From contig CAZWFE010000010.1 of NCBI GenBank assembly GCA_964633145.1, positions 1-64,000 of the forward strand: a stretch of DNA of 64,000 bases. The letters run 5' to 3'. Of this stretch, positions 1 to 8,320 are shown piece by piece. A program made the position numbers and the translations under genes. Under the pieces are notes generated by a model. The model was not told the DNA's origin and ran no database searches. It was given only the letters and a program-made list of their open reading frames with translations. Numbering within the stretch: the first letter of the stretch is position 1; every line of letters begins with the position of its first letter. This DNA is from CAJXSD01 sp964633145. Lineage in GTDB: Bacteria > Pseudomonadota > Alphaproteobacteria > Rhodobacterales > Rhodobacteraceae.

Positions 1-208
1 CAACCAAATCCTTGCAACCCTGCAAGGCAACGGCACCAAAGCGCGCGATTTGGTGTCCCGCCTGCCGGCATTACTGGGCGCCAGCCGCAACGATTGCCCG
101 CATTACTGCGACAAAGCGCTGGAATATGCCATCATCACAGCCCCCGACAAACGCGACCCTACACTTGTGTCAAAATTAGACGCAGTCGCGGGTCGGGTTT
201 TATCATGA
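1..208 (+). CDS. mtnP: S-methyl-5'-thioadenosine phosphorylase, C-terminal fragment
   Basis: Only the last 68 codons are inside the window. The frame opens at base 2 without a start and stops with TGA at 206-208. The tail (motifs LLGASRNDCPHYCDKAL and LDAVAGRVL) resembles the C-terminus of MTA phosphorylase of the purine nucleoside phosphorylase family, which splits methylthioadenosine into adenine and methylthioribose-1-phosphate. The apt gene just downstream, which would recycle the adenine, supports this. The stop overlaps the next start (ATGA), so the two are probably co-translated. The active site lies outside the window; the name rests on the tail and the context. Confidence 0.78.
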   Translation, partial: NQILATLQGNGTKARDLVSRLPALLGASRNDCPHYCDKALEYAIITAPDKRDPTLVSKLDAVAGRVLS

Positions 209-1206
209 GGCTACACGGATTAGACCTTGCTCGGTTTCTAGCCTTTTTAGGAATGGTGCTTGTTAATTTCAGGATCGTGGCCGATGTAAATTGGGACACG
301 TCGATTGCAACCCAATTGATCGACACCACCGAAGGGCGCGCAGCCGCACTTTTTGTTATCCTTGCAGGTATAGGGATGTCGTTGGGACGACCAGATCATT
401 GGCGTATTTTAAAGCGTGCGGCAGTGCTGTTTTGCTTGGGCATGTTAAACCAATTGATTTTCCCCGCTGATATCATCCACTATTACGCCTTGTACTTCAT
501 TGTTGGCGTGGCATTTCTGAACCAATCATCTGGGCGACTGATCATCGGAAGTATTGGGATAACCTTGATCGGCATGGTTTTAATGCTTGTTTTTGATTTC
601 GACAGGGGATGGAATTGGGAAACGTTAGAGTATACCGATTTTTGGTCACTCACCGGATTTCTACGCAATTCGTTTTTCAATGGGTTTCACCCCATATTCC
701 CTTGGGCCAGTTTCTTGGTGATCGGCCTTTGGATTGGCCGCTTGCAGTTATCCAGAAACTCGGTACAAATGTCGTTATTTGTCAGTGGCTTGATCATCAC
801 CGTTTTTACCTACGTCTTGGAAACAATTTTGATCGCCAACAGCGAATGGGCAGAAATGTTTACCTTCGCACCGATTCCCCCCAATCCACTTTATGTGCTT
901 ACCGCAACCGGTTCCGCGTTATTTGTGCTTGGGTGCGCTTTGTGGATCACACCAAAAATTGAGTCCTTTGAATTAACACAATCAATATTGAAAGCGGGGC
1001 GCATGTCGTTGACATTGTATTTTGCCCATATTTTGTTGGGCATGGGATTCATGGAATCGATGGGCTGGGTTAAGGGATATTTGTCGCCAACAGAGTTGAT
1101 AGGCTATTCCACGGCCTTTTGCATTGGATGTGTCGCCTTTGCCGTTATATGGATGCGCAAACAAACCCGAGGACCTTTCGAATGGGTTCTCTTTAAACTC
1201 GCATAA
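205..1206 (+). CDS. DUF418 family multi-spanning membrane protein
   Basis: A 333-residue, very hydrophobic protein with about eight to ten predicted membrane helices. The start at 205 overlaps the mtnP stop by ATGA; the reading frame stays open further upstream, but that would run into mtnP. The N-terminus (HGLDLARFLAFLGMVLVN) and the end (RGPFEWVLFKLA) match the DUF418/YeiB-like pattern, a family related to membrane acyltransferases whose substrates are mostly unknown. It sits between mtnP and apt, with only 6 bases to apt, so it shares their transcript. The gene looks richer in A+T than its neighbours. Family assignment is good; function is unknown, and a role in MTA or adenine handling is only inference from position. 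Confidence 0.82.
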   Translation: MRLHGLDLARFLAFLGMVLVNFRIVADVNWDTSIATQLIDTTEGRAAALFVILAGIGMSLGRPDHWRILKRAAVLFCLGMLNQLIFPADIIHYYALYFIVGVAFLNQSSGRLIIGSIGITLIGMVLMLVFDFDRGWNWETLEYTDFWSLTGFLRNSFFNGFHPIFPWASFLVIGLWIGRLQLSRNSVQMSLFVSGLIITVFTYVLETILIANSEWAEMFTFAPIPPNPLYVLTATGSALFVLGCALWITPKIESFELTQSILKAGRMSLTLYFAHILLGMGFMESMGWVKGYLSPTELIGYSTAFCIGCVAFAVIWMRKQTRGPFEWVLFKLA

Positions 1207-1212
1207 AGAACA

Positions 1213-1749
1213 ATGACCATGAAAACTGTAAAAGACTATATCCGCACAATCGTTGATTTCCCCCACGAAGGGATCATGTTCCGCGATGTCACCACCCTAT
1301 TTTCTGACCCGCGTGGGTTTCGCATGGCGGTGGATCAGATGTTGCACCCCTATGCCGGTCAGCGCATCGACAAGGTTGTGGGGCTTGAGGCCCGCGGATT
1401 TATCCTAGGCGGTGCCATCGCGCATCAACTGGGCACGGGATTCGTGCCAATCCGCAAGAAAGGCAAGCTGCCCGGCGCCACGATCAGCCAAGCCTATACA
1501 TTGGAATACGGCGAAGCCATCGTTGAAATCCATGACGATGCCATCACCGCAGGCGAACGCATTTTATTGGTTGATGACCTTTTGGCGACTGGCGGCACAG
1601 CCGAGGCAGGCATCAAATTGGTCGAACGTCTGGGTGGTGAAATCATCAGCTGTTCGTTTATCATTGACCTGCCCGCACTGGGCGGACGCAAAAAATTGGA
1701 AGCCATGGGAATGGATGTCCAGATTCTATGCGAATTTGACGGGCTTTAA
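1213..1749 (+). CDS. apt: Adenine phosphoribosyltransferase
   Basis: 178 residues, the normal length. It converts adenine plus PRPP to AMP in the cytoplasm. The PRPP-binding loop ILLVDDLLATGGTA is at about residues 117-130, and the family block GLEARGFILGGAIA lies near residues 57-70. A second ATG at 1219 could also be the start. Lying downstream of mtnP, it would recapture the adenine released from methylthioadenosine, a by-product of polyamine and homoserine-lactone synthesis. Its stop overlaps the stop of the convergent IMPACT-family gene. Confidence 0.96.
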   Translation: MTMKTVKDYIRTIVDFPHEGIMFRDVTTLFSDPRGFRMAVDQMLHPYAGQRIDKVVGLEARGFILGGAIAHQLGTGFVPIRKKGKLPGATISQAYTLEYGEAIVEIHDDAITAGERILLVDDLLATGGTAEAGIKLVERLGGEIISCSFIIDLPALGGRKKLEAMGMDVQILCEFDGL

Positions 1750-2117
1750 TCCAGCTTTCTATGATCCAAATAATGGCGCACGCAATCTTGGACGCGGCGA
1801 AACCTGTCGCCCCCCAAATGCGTGCCGCCAAACCAACGTGTAACAACGATCACATGATCAACTAGGTTTTCACGTTCTAACATTCGAACGATGACCATTC
1901 CGGCACCGGATTCGCCGTCGTCGTTTTTGATTGGGCCATGATCACTTGATATCATCGCCCATGTGTTATGGGTTGCCTTGGCAAATTTTTTGTCACGCGT
2001 TAGCTGCTTGATCACGGCCAATGCGTCGGTTTTGGTGCGTGCTGGGGCACCCGACACGGCATATTTTGAACCCCGATCGGTCAAAACGGCATCATATATC
2101 TGCAAATCATTTGACAT
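1746..2117 (-). CDS. IMPACT/UPF0029 (YigZ-like) family protein, short form
   Basis: 123 residues. The signature of the UPF0029 N-terminal domain is visible: ATHNTWAM, then the DGESGAG turn, then VTRWFGGTHLGG. Typical YigZ proteins are about 200 residues with a second ferredoxin-like domain; here only the first domain is present, which appears common in this order. The start at 2117 was chosen because a purine-rich AAAGAGA precedes the ATG; the frame stays open upstream but would run towards tdk. It converges on apt with overlapping stop codons. The biochemical role is unknown; eukaryotic IMPACT modulates Gcn1/Gcn2. Confidence 0.8.
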   Translation of the reverse strand: MSNDLQIYDAVLTDRGSKYAVSGAPARTKTDALAVIKQLTRDKKFAKATHNTWAMISSDHGPIKNDDGESGAGMVIVRMLERENLVDHVIVVTRWFGGTHLGGDRFRRVQDCVRHYLDHRKLD

Positions 2118-2200
2118 ATCTCTTTGTCCCAGCTGAACCATTGGAATGCAAGATATCAAAACCACTTGAACCGGCCCCGCCATCAGGGCATTAAAGCGGC

Positions 2201-2785
2201 ATGGCAAAGCTTTATTTTCAATATTCGACAATGAACGCAGGCAAATCGACCCTGTTGCTGCAGGCGGCCTATAATTACCAAGAACGCGGTATGGATCCGT
2301 ATCTGTTAACTGCCGCCTTTGATGACCGATCAGGACGGGGTAAAATCGGATCGCGCATCGGCATCCAGACACCTGCCGATACATTTGCAGAAAACGATGA
2401 TCTGTTTGCCAAAATTCAGGCGCGCTTGGAACAAGGTCCCTGTGCCTGTGTGTTTATAGACGAAGCACAGTTTCTGACCCCAGATCAGGTTTGGCAACTG
2501 GCCCGCGCTGTTGATGATCTGAACATCCCAGTCATGTGTTATGGTTTACGCGTCGATTTTCAGGGTAAACTGTTCCCAGGGTCGGCGACATTATTGGCCC
2601 TGGCGGATGAAATGCGTGAAATCCGAACAATTTGCCATTGCGGTAAAAAAGCGACGATGGTTGTGCGTCAGGATGACCAAGGCCAAGCCATCACGCATGG
2701 GGCCCAAGTGCAAATTGGCGGCAATGAAACCTATGTGTCCCTATGCCGCCGCCATTGGCGCGCGGCAGTGGGCGACACAGCCTAG
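2201..2785 (+). CDS. tdk: Thymidine kinase (type II)
   Basis: 194 residues. It phosphorylates thymidine to dTMP in the salvage pathway. The P-loop STMNAGKST is at residues 9-17 and the Walker B-like FIDEAQF at about 84-90. The zinc ribbon cysteines are present as CHCG near 144-147 and CRRH near 181-184, all as in bacterial Tdk. It is transcribed away from the IMPACT-like gene and its stop overlaps the stop of convergent csaA (2782-2785). Confidence 0.96.
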   Translation: MAKLYFQYSTMNAGKSTLLLQAAYNYQERGMDPYLLTAAFDDRSGRGKIGSRIGIQTPADTFAENDDLFAKIQARLEQGPCACVFIDEAQFLTPDQVWQLARAVDDLNIPVMCYGLRVDFQGKLFPGSATLLALADEMREIRTICHCGKKATMVVRQDDQGQAITHGAQVQIGGNETYVSLCRRHWRAAVGDTA

Positions 2786-3120
2786 TGCATGCGCCCCCCG
2801 TTTGGCACGGATTGATCGGGCGCGATCAACACCACGGCACCATCGGGATCAATGCAGCCAAGCACCAGTACTTCGGACATGAACGGGCCGATTTGGCGGG
2901 GTGGGAAATTGACAACTGCCATGACCTGTTTGCCAACCAAAGATTCCGGGGTGTAATGGACTGTGACTTGGGCAGATGTTTTCTTTTCCCCAATCTCAGG
3001 GCCAAAATCGATCCACATTTTGATGGCAGGCTTGCGCGCCTCGGGGAAAGGTTCGGCCCGCAAAACGGTTCCCACACGGATATCGACAGCTAAAAAATCA
3101 TCATACGAAATTTCAGCCAT
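2782..3120 (-). CDS. csaA: CsaA-like tRNA-binding domain protein
   Basis: 112 residues forming a single OB-fold tRNA-binding domain (ISYDDFLAVDIRVG, then VNFPPRQIGPFMSEVLVLG and a PNGGRMH tail). The family resembles the anticodon-independent tRNA-binding domain of methionyl- and phenylalanyl-tRNA synthetases; the Bacillus member is described as an export chaperone. The start overlaps the stop of proC by 8 bases, so the two are translationally coupled. The family is clear; whether its client is RNA or protein cannot be told here. Confidence 0.9.
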   Translation of the reverse strand: MAEISYDDFLAVDIRVGTVLRAEPFPEARKPAIKMWIDFGPEIGEKKTSAQVTVHYTPESLVGKQVMAVVNFPPRQIGPFMSEVLVLGCIDPDGAVVLIAPDQSVPNGGRMH

Positions 3121-3925
3121 TGGCCAATTCCCGCGATCGATCAGCCGCCGCAGCCACCGTTTGTTTGATCAAAGGGGCCAGGCCTGTTGCATCCTGCATC
3201 AATACCTCAAGCCCTGCTTGGGTCGTGCCATTTGGACTGGTCACATTTATGCGCAACTGGGTGGGCGTTTCAGCCGCCGATTGCGCCAATGCGCCTGCAC
3301 CTGACACCGTTGCCTTGGCCAGTTGCATCGCCAATTCTGGCGACAGCCCTTGGGCCACACCCGCTTGGGCCAAAACATCAATCATATAAAACACATAGGC
3401 TGGCCCAGACCCAGAAACACCAGTTACAGCATCCATCTGTTGTTCTGCATCCAGCTGAACCACCTGACCAATCGCAGACAACAGATTTTCAGCCATTTGC
3501 AAATGATTGGCGTCTGTATTCGTATTGCCGATCATGGCGGTAATGCCCTGTCCAATCGCCGCTGGCGTGTTTGGCATGGCGCGTACAATCGGGGTTGAAT
3601 CCCCCAATATGGTTTCGAACGTCGCAATCGATGTGCCCGCCGCAATTGATAAAAACACTGTATCGCTGTTTCCCAATGCCTGTAGGGATGGCAATGCGGC
3701 GCCCATCATCTGTGGCTTGACCGCGACAATGACAATCGCTGGGGATTCAGGCAGGTCAACATTGATATGAACGCCCTGCCCGCGCACCCAATCTGACGGA
3801 TTTGGATCGATCACCCAGACTGCGGTCGGCGACACCCCCGATGCCAGCCATCCTGCCAACATGGCAGATCCCATTTTACCACAGCCCAACAGAACCAGTC
3901 CGCGGCGTTCAATATCCGAATACAT
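3113..3925 (-). CDS. proC: Pyrroline-5-carboxylate reductase
   Basis: 270 residues. It catalyses the last step of proline synthesis, NAD(P)H-dependent reduction of pyrroline-5-carboxylate. An N-terminal Rossmann motif GCGKMGSAM lies near residues 14-22, and the conserved SGSGPAYVF helix near 170. I chose ATG at 3925, preceded by GGGGG; a TTG five codons upstream is the alternative. It is the middle gene of a leftward operon with a YbjN-like gene upstream and csaA downstream. Confidence 0.96.
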   Translation of the reverse strand: MYSDIERRGLVLLGCGKMGSAMLAGWLASGVSPTAVWVIDPNPSDWVRGQGVHINVDLPESPAIVIVAVKPQMMGAALPSLQALGNSDTVFLSIAAGTSIATFETILGDSTPIVRAMPNTPAAIGQGITAMIGNTNTDANHLQMAENLLSAIGQVVQLDAEQQMDAVTGVSGSGPAYVFYMIDVLAQAGVAQGLSPELAMQLAKATVSGAGALAQSAAETPTQLRINVTSPNGTTQAGLEVLMQDATGLAPLIKQTVAAAADRSRELANG

Positions 3926-3954
3926 AGAACCCCCAATCAAAGTTTGGGGTATTG

Positions 3955-4455
3955 TTACGCGCGACCGTAGGCTTCTGCAATGGCAACTTGTAACGATTGT
4001 TGCGGGGTTTCGTCGCTATAGACGGACAATTGAAACGCGGGATAAAACCGTTCCGAATTCAGAACGGCATTCGAAATCATCGTATCAATCTGTTCTGCGC
4101 TGGCGTACTGGCCACCGGCCAAAACCAAACCATATCGGAAAACCATCAACTTATGTTCAGCCCAGAAACTGAACGCACCTGCCCATGATTTTTCATTGAC
4201 CGCGTTTATCGTTTCATACAGCTTTGGCAATCGCTCAGCTGGGGGCGCCATATCGAATGTGCAAATCATCCGCAATGTTTCATCAACGCCCGACCACGCC
4301 AAAGTGATCGAATAGGTGCGCCATTGGCCTTGAACGGCCATTGCAATTTGATTTTCTTCGATCCTGTCAAATTCCCAGTCATGATAGGATGCGATATTTT
4401 CAACGATATCTATGGGATGAATGTCATCCTCTAGGTATTGGTCTGTCAATGACAT
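3955..4455 (-). CDS. YbjN domain-containing protein
   Basis: 166 residues, acidic, with the YbjN/DUF1790 type-III-secretion-chaperone-like fold suggested by ENIASYHDWEFDR at the start and FRYGLVLAGG in the middle. The start at 4455 follows an AAGGTGG ribosome site. It lies 29 bases upstream of proC on the same strand, a conserved Rhodobacterales arrangement. E. coli YbjN is linked to stress tolerance and motility, but the molecular function of this group is not established. Confidence 0.82.
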   Translation of the reverse strand: MSLTDQYLEDDIHPIDIVENIASYHDWEFDRIEENQIAMAVQGQWRTYSITLAWSGVDETLRMICTFDMAPPAERLPKLYETINAVNEKSWAGAFSFWAEHKLMVFRYGLVLAGGQYASAEQIDTMISNAVLNSERFYPAFQLSVYSDETPQQSLQVAIAEAYGRA

Positions 4456-4520
4456 AGCGCCACCTTTCTCGCTTTGCGATTGGACATGGCAGTATCCGCA
4501 ATCGCTTGGTGTCTGCTCAA

Positions 4521-4545
4521 GGTGCATGAATATTTTGCATGCACC
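4521..4545 (-). promoter_or_regulatory. Perfect 8-bp dyad upstream of the YbjN-proC-csaA operon
   Basis: GGTGCATG at 4521-4528 and CATGCACC at 4538-4545 form a perfect inverted repeat around an A+T-rich 9-base spacer. It lies 66 bases upstream of the ATG. A TATAGT-like -10 (4548-4553 on the minus strand) just beyond it would put transcription start inside the dyad, as expected for a repressor operator. No good -35 is visible. The regulator is unknown. Confidence 0.4.
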
Positions 4546-4677
4546 CTACTATATATGGTGCTGCGCTTTGATCGCTGTGTAAAGAAAAATGTTGGGTTTA
4601 CGCACAATATCTTGTGGATAACCGTAAATTAGGCACTATTGGGGCCAAAATCATGGGTTTTACGCACCCACGGCACG

Positions 4678-4704
4678 AAAAAGCCGCCCAAATCCTTGGG
4701 CGGC
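4678..4704 (-). terminator. Rho-independent terminator after the UbiK-like gene
   Basis: A 9-bp perfect stem (GCCGCCCAA at 4683-4691 with TTGGGCGGC at 4696-4704), a 4-base loop, and a run of five T on the minus strand. It follows the leftward UbiK-like gene by about 24 bases. Confidence 0.88.
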
Positions 4705-4727
4705 ATCGTCAGAAATTTATGTCGCAC

Positions 4728-4982
4728 TTACGCGTTATCAGACTTATTTGCTTCTAGGGCGTCCAGCCGCGCGGCCAATGCGATGTTTTCTTCGCGTGCT
4801 TTTTGCGCCATCAAGCGTACGGATTCGAATTCCTCGCGTGTGACGAAATTGCGATCAGCCAACCAACGATCCAGCATCGATTTCATCGCTGTTTCGGCTT
4901 CGTCTTTTGCACCTTGCGCGACACCCATCGCGTTTGTCATCAATCGCGAAAAATCGTCAAGCATCTTGTTTCTAGTTTGCAT
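4728..4982 (-). CDS. UbiK-like / BMFP domain accessory protein
   Basis: 84 residues, mostly helical, with a C-terminal coiled coil (REENIALAARLDALEA). This is the BMFP/DUF526 pattern of UbiK, which assists the ubiquinone-biosynthesis complex in E. coli. The ATG at 4982 was chosen because GGAG lies 6 bases upstream; an ATG four codons earlier overlaps that site. It is divergent from lgt and followed by a strong terminator, so it is monocistronic. Confidence 0.8.
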   Translation of the reverse strand: MQTRNKMLDDFSRLMTNAMGVAQGAKDEAETAMKSMLDRWLADRNFVTREEFESVRLMAQKAREENIALAARLDALEANKSDNA

Positions 4983-5079
4983 TTCGCACTCCATTCATTT
5001 TGTATCTATATAGGCATGTCGCCACCAAAAGTCACTAGCTTGACACATCATCATAAAAATGGGCAAACACGGGACTATT

Positions 5080-5952
5080 ATGATACAGTTTCCAAACATA
5101 TCCCCCGAATTATTTTCCGTGTCTCTTGGCGGATTTGAATTTGCCCTAAGATGGTATGCCCTATCCTATATTGTAGGGATCTTGCTGTCATGGCGCATTA
5201 TGGTCGCGGCCAGTGTGCGGCCCCATTTGTGGCCCGATCAGACACCACCAATGTCACATCGCCAAATCGAAGATTTCATCACCTATGCCGTGATTGGAAT
5301 CATTGTCGGTGGACGTTTGGGGTTTGTGTTGTTTTACCAACCTGGCTACTACGCCGATAACCCGATGGACATCATCAAGGTTTGGCAGGGCGGCATGGCG
5401 TTTCATGGTGGCTTGGCCGGTGTGATCCTAGCCGCCTATGTGTATTTCAAAACCCAAAATGTACCGATTGGCCGCGGGGCCGATATGGTGGCATTGTCTG
5501 TTCCATTGGGCTTGATGTTGGGTCGATTGGCCAATTTCATCAATGCCGAACTCTGGGGGCGGCCCACCGATATGCCATGGGGCGTTATTTTCCCCGGCCA
5601 AGCGGCACAGACCTGTGGGGATGTCATCGGGCTATGCGCGCGCCATCCATCGCAACTGTACCAAGCCACATTAGAAGGTCTGGTGCTGGCTCTGCTGTTG
5701 GCATTTTTGGCATTCAGACGTCAGGCATTGAAAAAAACTGGCCTGATTACGGGTGTGTTTTTCATCGGCTACGGAATTGCACGCAGCTTTGTCGAGCTGT
5801 TCCGCCAACCCGACGCACAATTTCAAAGCGTGGACAACCCGATCGGTTACGCGGTGCAATTTTCTGGTATCGGCCTAACCATGGGGCAATTGTTATCAAT
5901 CCCCATGATCGTACTAGGACTGGCTTTGGTAATCAGGGCCAAGAATAAATGA
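5080..5952 (+). CDS. lgt: Phosphatidylglycerol-prolipoprotein diacylglyceryl transferase
   Basis: 290 residues with about seven membrane helices. It transfers diacylglycerol to the lipobox cysteine of prolipoproteins at the inner membrane. Visible signatures are GGRLGFVLF near residues 78-86, GGMAFHGGL near 106-114, NAELWGRP near 155-162 and RHPSQLYQ near 188-195. The start at 5080 fits the usual N-terminus; an ATG at 5059 is the alternative. It overlaps the next gene by ATGA, beginning a three-gene operon. Confidence 0.96.
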   Translation: MIQFPNISPELFSVSLGGFEFALRWYALSYIVGILLSWRIMVAASVRPHLWPDQTPPMSHRQIEDFITYAVIGIIVGGRLGFVLFYQPGYYADNPMDIIKVWQGGMAFHGGLAGVILAAYVYFKTQNVPIGRGADMVALSVPLGLMLGRLANFINAELWGRPTDMPWGVIFPGQAAQTCGDVIGLCARHPSQLYQATLEGLVLALLLAFLAFRRQALKKTGLITGVFFIGYGIARSFVELFRQPDAQFQSVDNPIGYAVQFSGIGLTMGQLLSIPMIVLGLALVIRAKNK

Positions 5953-7013
5953 CGCCTCTGGAACAGATTATATCAAACGATATTCGCACCAATGGGCCAA
6001 TGACCGTGTCCCAGTATATGGCGATGTGTCTGTTCCATCCCAATCATGGGTATTATACCCAATCTACAGTCTTTGGGCGCGGCGGTGATTTCATCACGGC
6101 CCCAGAAATTTCACAAATGTTCGGCGAACTAGTCGGACTGGCCTTGGCGCAGGCGTGGATTGACGCAGGACAGCCAAGCCCCAGCACGCTGCTTGAACTG
6201 GGACCAGGTCGTGGGACATTGATGGCTGATATTTTGCGCGCGACCAAACGTATTCCCGGATTTCATGCCGCAATAACAATCACCCTATGCGAAGCATCAC
6301 CCAAGCTGCGCGACATTCAACAACAAACGCTGGTGGGATACGACGTTACATGGATAACGGATTTAACACAGTTGGATGATGCGCCTTTGTTTTGTGTTGC
6401 AAATGAATTTTTCGACGCACTGCCCATTCGCCAATTTCAGCGCGATGGATCCCATTGGCACGAACGTACCGTCGGATTGCAACAGGATGCGTTGTGTTTC
6501 GGGCTTAGCAAATCACCAACAGATTTGCCCCAACTGATGGCCCGCCTCAACGATACATCGCAGGGCGACATCGTCGAAATTTGCCAGCAGGCCGTCACAA
6601 TATGCGACCAGATCGGACAGGTCATAAACGCCCAAGGCGGGCTTGCGTTGATTTTTGACTATGGCGATTGGCGGTCCTTGGGTGATACGTTGCAAGCTGT
6701 GCAGAACCATGCCTATTGCGATCCGTTGCAAACCCCGGGGCAAGCCGACATCACCGCTCAGGTCGATTTTGAGGCATTGGCACAAGCGACACCATCCGCA
6801 TATTCACGCGTCACCCCCCAAGGTGTTTGGTTGGAACGGCTGGGAATCACCGCACGCGCACAGACATTGGCGCGCGGTTTATCGGGCGATGCCTTGGATC
6901 ACCACATACAAGCACATCGCCGCTTGACGCACCCAGACGAAATGGGGACACTGTTCAAAGTTATGGCGTTATTTCCAAAAACTGCCAAACATCCCGTAGG
7001 GTTTGAACCATGA
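5949..7013 (+). CDS. MidA/NDUFAF7-family SAM-dependent methyltransferase
   Basis: 354 residues of the DUF185 (Methyltransf_28) type. The SAM-binding motif LLELGPGRG is near residues 81-89, with an acidic residue at the end of the second strand (CEASP). The family signature FITAPEISQMFGELVG lies near 48-63. The mitochondrial relative NDUFAF7 methylates an arginine of a complex I subunit; the bacterial substrate is not established. It overlaps lgt (ATGA) and pgeF (ATGA), so all three are coupled. Confidence 0.9.
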   Translation: MTPLEQIISNDIRTNGPMTVSQYMAMCLFHPNHGYYTQSTVFGRGGDFITAPEISQMFGELVGLALAQAWIDAGQPSPSTLLELGPGRGTLMADILRATKRIPGFHAAITITLCEASPKLRDIQQQTLVGYDVTWITDLTQLDDAPLFCVANEFFDALPIRQFQRDGSHWHERTVGLQQDALCFGLSKSPTDLPQLMARLNDTSQGDIVEICQQAVTICDQIGQVINAQGGLALIFDYGDWRSLGDTLQAVQNHAYCDPLQTPGQADITAQVDFEALAQATPSAYSRVTPQGVWLERLGITARAQTLARGLSGDALDHHIQAHRRLTHPDEMGTLFKVMALFPKTAKHPVGFEP

Positions 7014-7762
7014 CATTAGAAATCATAACTTCAGATGCACTTGGCCCCGTCCGCCACGGTTTTTTCACACGCCGCGGTGGTGCGTCGTCTGGGATTTTTG
7101 ATGGATTAAACTGTGGCGCAGGCAGTTCAGATCAAACCGAAATTGTTGCGATAAACCGCCAGCGCGTCCAACAGGCCATGGGCGATCACCCCATGATAGC
7201 AGTGTACCAAGTCCATTCGTCAGATTGCATCATCGCCGATTCCGTTCTGACCGCCCCGGTCAAGGCAGATGCCATCGCCACGAATGTCACGGGCCTGACC
7301 CTGTCCGTGCTGACCGCCGATTGCCAGCCCGTTCTGTTTCATGATGCAAAAAACGGCGTCATAGCCGCAGCACACGCCGGATGGCGCGGGGCCCTAGATG
7401 GTATTTTGACGGATACAGTCGAAAAAATGGAAACACTGGGCGCTGAACGATCCCAAATCGTCGCCGTTATTGGCCCATGTATTTCACAACCCTGCTACGA
7501 AATTGGCGCAGAATTTCGTGATCATTTCATCGAAATTGATCCAAGCTTTGATCGTTTTTTTGCCGCCGGCCAATCACCCGACAAATATCAATTCAACCTG
7601 CCCATGTTTGGCAAAGACAGATTAGATGCCCTAGGATTACGCCGTGCGATCTGGACAGGACATTGCACATACTCTGATGCACAACGGTTTTATTCCTATC
7701 GTCGCTCAACGCATTTGGGTCAGGCGGATTATGGCCGTTTGATATCCTGCATCACATTATGA
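7010..7762 (+). CDS. pgeF: Peptidoglycan editing factor PgeF (YfiH, laccase-domain)
   Basis: 250 residues, the usual length. The conserved metal/catalytic set is present: VYQVHS (His), LTADCQP (Cys), AAHAGWRG (His), and GPCIS followed by a GHCTYS tail. The family was once annotated as multicopper polyphenol oxidase; E. coli PgeF removes misincorporated serine from UDP-MurNAc precursors. It is last in the lgt operon and converges on the Lrp-type regulator. Confidence 0.92.
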   Translation: MTLEIITSDALGPVRHGFFTRRGGASSGIFDGLNCGAGSSDQTEIVAINRQRVQQAMGDHPMIAVYQVHSSDCIIADSVLTAPVKADAIATNVTGLTLSVLTADCQPVLFHDAKNGVIAAAHAGWRGALDGILTDTVEKMETLGAERSQIVAVIGPCISQPCYEIGAEFRDHFIEIDPSFDRFFAAGQSPDKYQFNLPMFGKDRLDALGLRRAIWTGHCTYSDAQRFYSYRRSTHLGQADYGRLISCITL

Positions 7763-7770
7763 CTGACAGT

Positions 7771-8271
7771 TTAGGCGTCTTGGGCCAAACGGCTTTCTAA
7801 AACATCAAACGGAACACCAGGCTCGTTCTTTTCGCCGCGAATAACCAGCGATGTCTTGACCGACCCCACATTTGGGGCGCGCAGCAAATCTTCGGTCAGA
7901 AAACTTTGGAAACTGCTTAAATCTGGTGCCACGCATTTTAGCATAAAATCGACCTCGCCATTCAACATATGGCATTCGCGCACCAACGGCCACGACTGGC
8001 AGCGTTCCTCAAATGCACGCAAATCGGCCTCGGCCTGACTTTGCAGCCCAACCATAGCAAACACCTGCACTTCAAAACCCAAGGCACGACTATCGACACG
8101 GGCGTGATACCCCTTGATGAACCCCTGCTCTTCTAACGCGCGAACACGGCGCAAACAGGGCGGCGCAGAAATTCCCACCCGACGGGCCAACTCCACATTT
8201 GTCATGCGTCCATCGGCCTGTAATTCAGACAAAATCAAACGGTCGATTGGGTCAAGTCTTGTCAAAGGCAT
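7771..8271 (-). CDS. Lrp/AsnC family transcriptional regulator
   Basis: 166 residues. The N-terminal winged helix-turn-helix (LDPIDRLILSELQADGR, VELARRVGISAPPCLRRV) is followed by the RAM/AsnC effector domain (EVDFMLKCVAPDL). The start at 8271 is preceded by AGGGGA at good spacing. It is divergent from trxB with a 186-base intergenic region carrying two direct repeats (8321-8351) that could be its own sites. The ligand cannot be inferred; amino acids are usual. Confidence 0.93.
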   Translation of the reverse strand: MPLTRLDPIDRLILSELQADGRMTNVELARRVGISAPPCLRRVRALEEQGFIKGYHARVDSRALGFEVQVFAMVGLQSQAEADLRAFEERCQSWPLVRECHMLNGEVDFMLKCVAPDLSSFQSFLTEDLLRAPNVGSVKTSLVIRGEKNEPGVPFDVLESRLAQDA

Positions 8272-8320
8272 CAAATTGCGTCCCCTATTTTTAGCGTTGT
8301 TATACCACAACCGGACCTCT

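Noticed and set aside
94..204. N-terminal extension of the DUF418 protein by 37 residues to a start at 94
   Set aside because: It lies inside the mtnP coding frame, lacks hydrophobic or family-like sequence, and the ATG at 205 gives the usual N-terminus with an ATGA overlap.
4614..4622. A perfect DnaA-box-like nonamer (TGTGGATAA)
   Set aside because: A single nonamer is expected about once by chance in 64 kb on two strands, and no other boxes, AT-rich unwinding region or origin-type genes are nearby.
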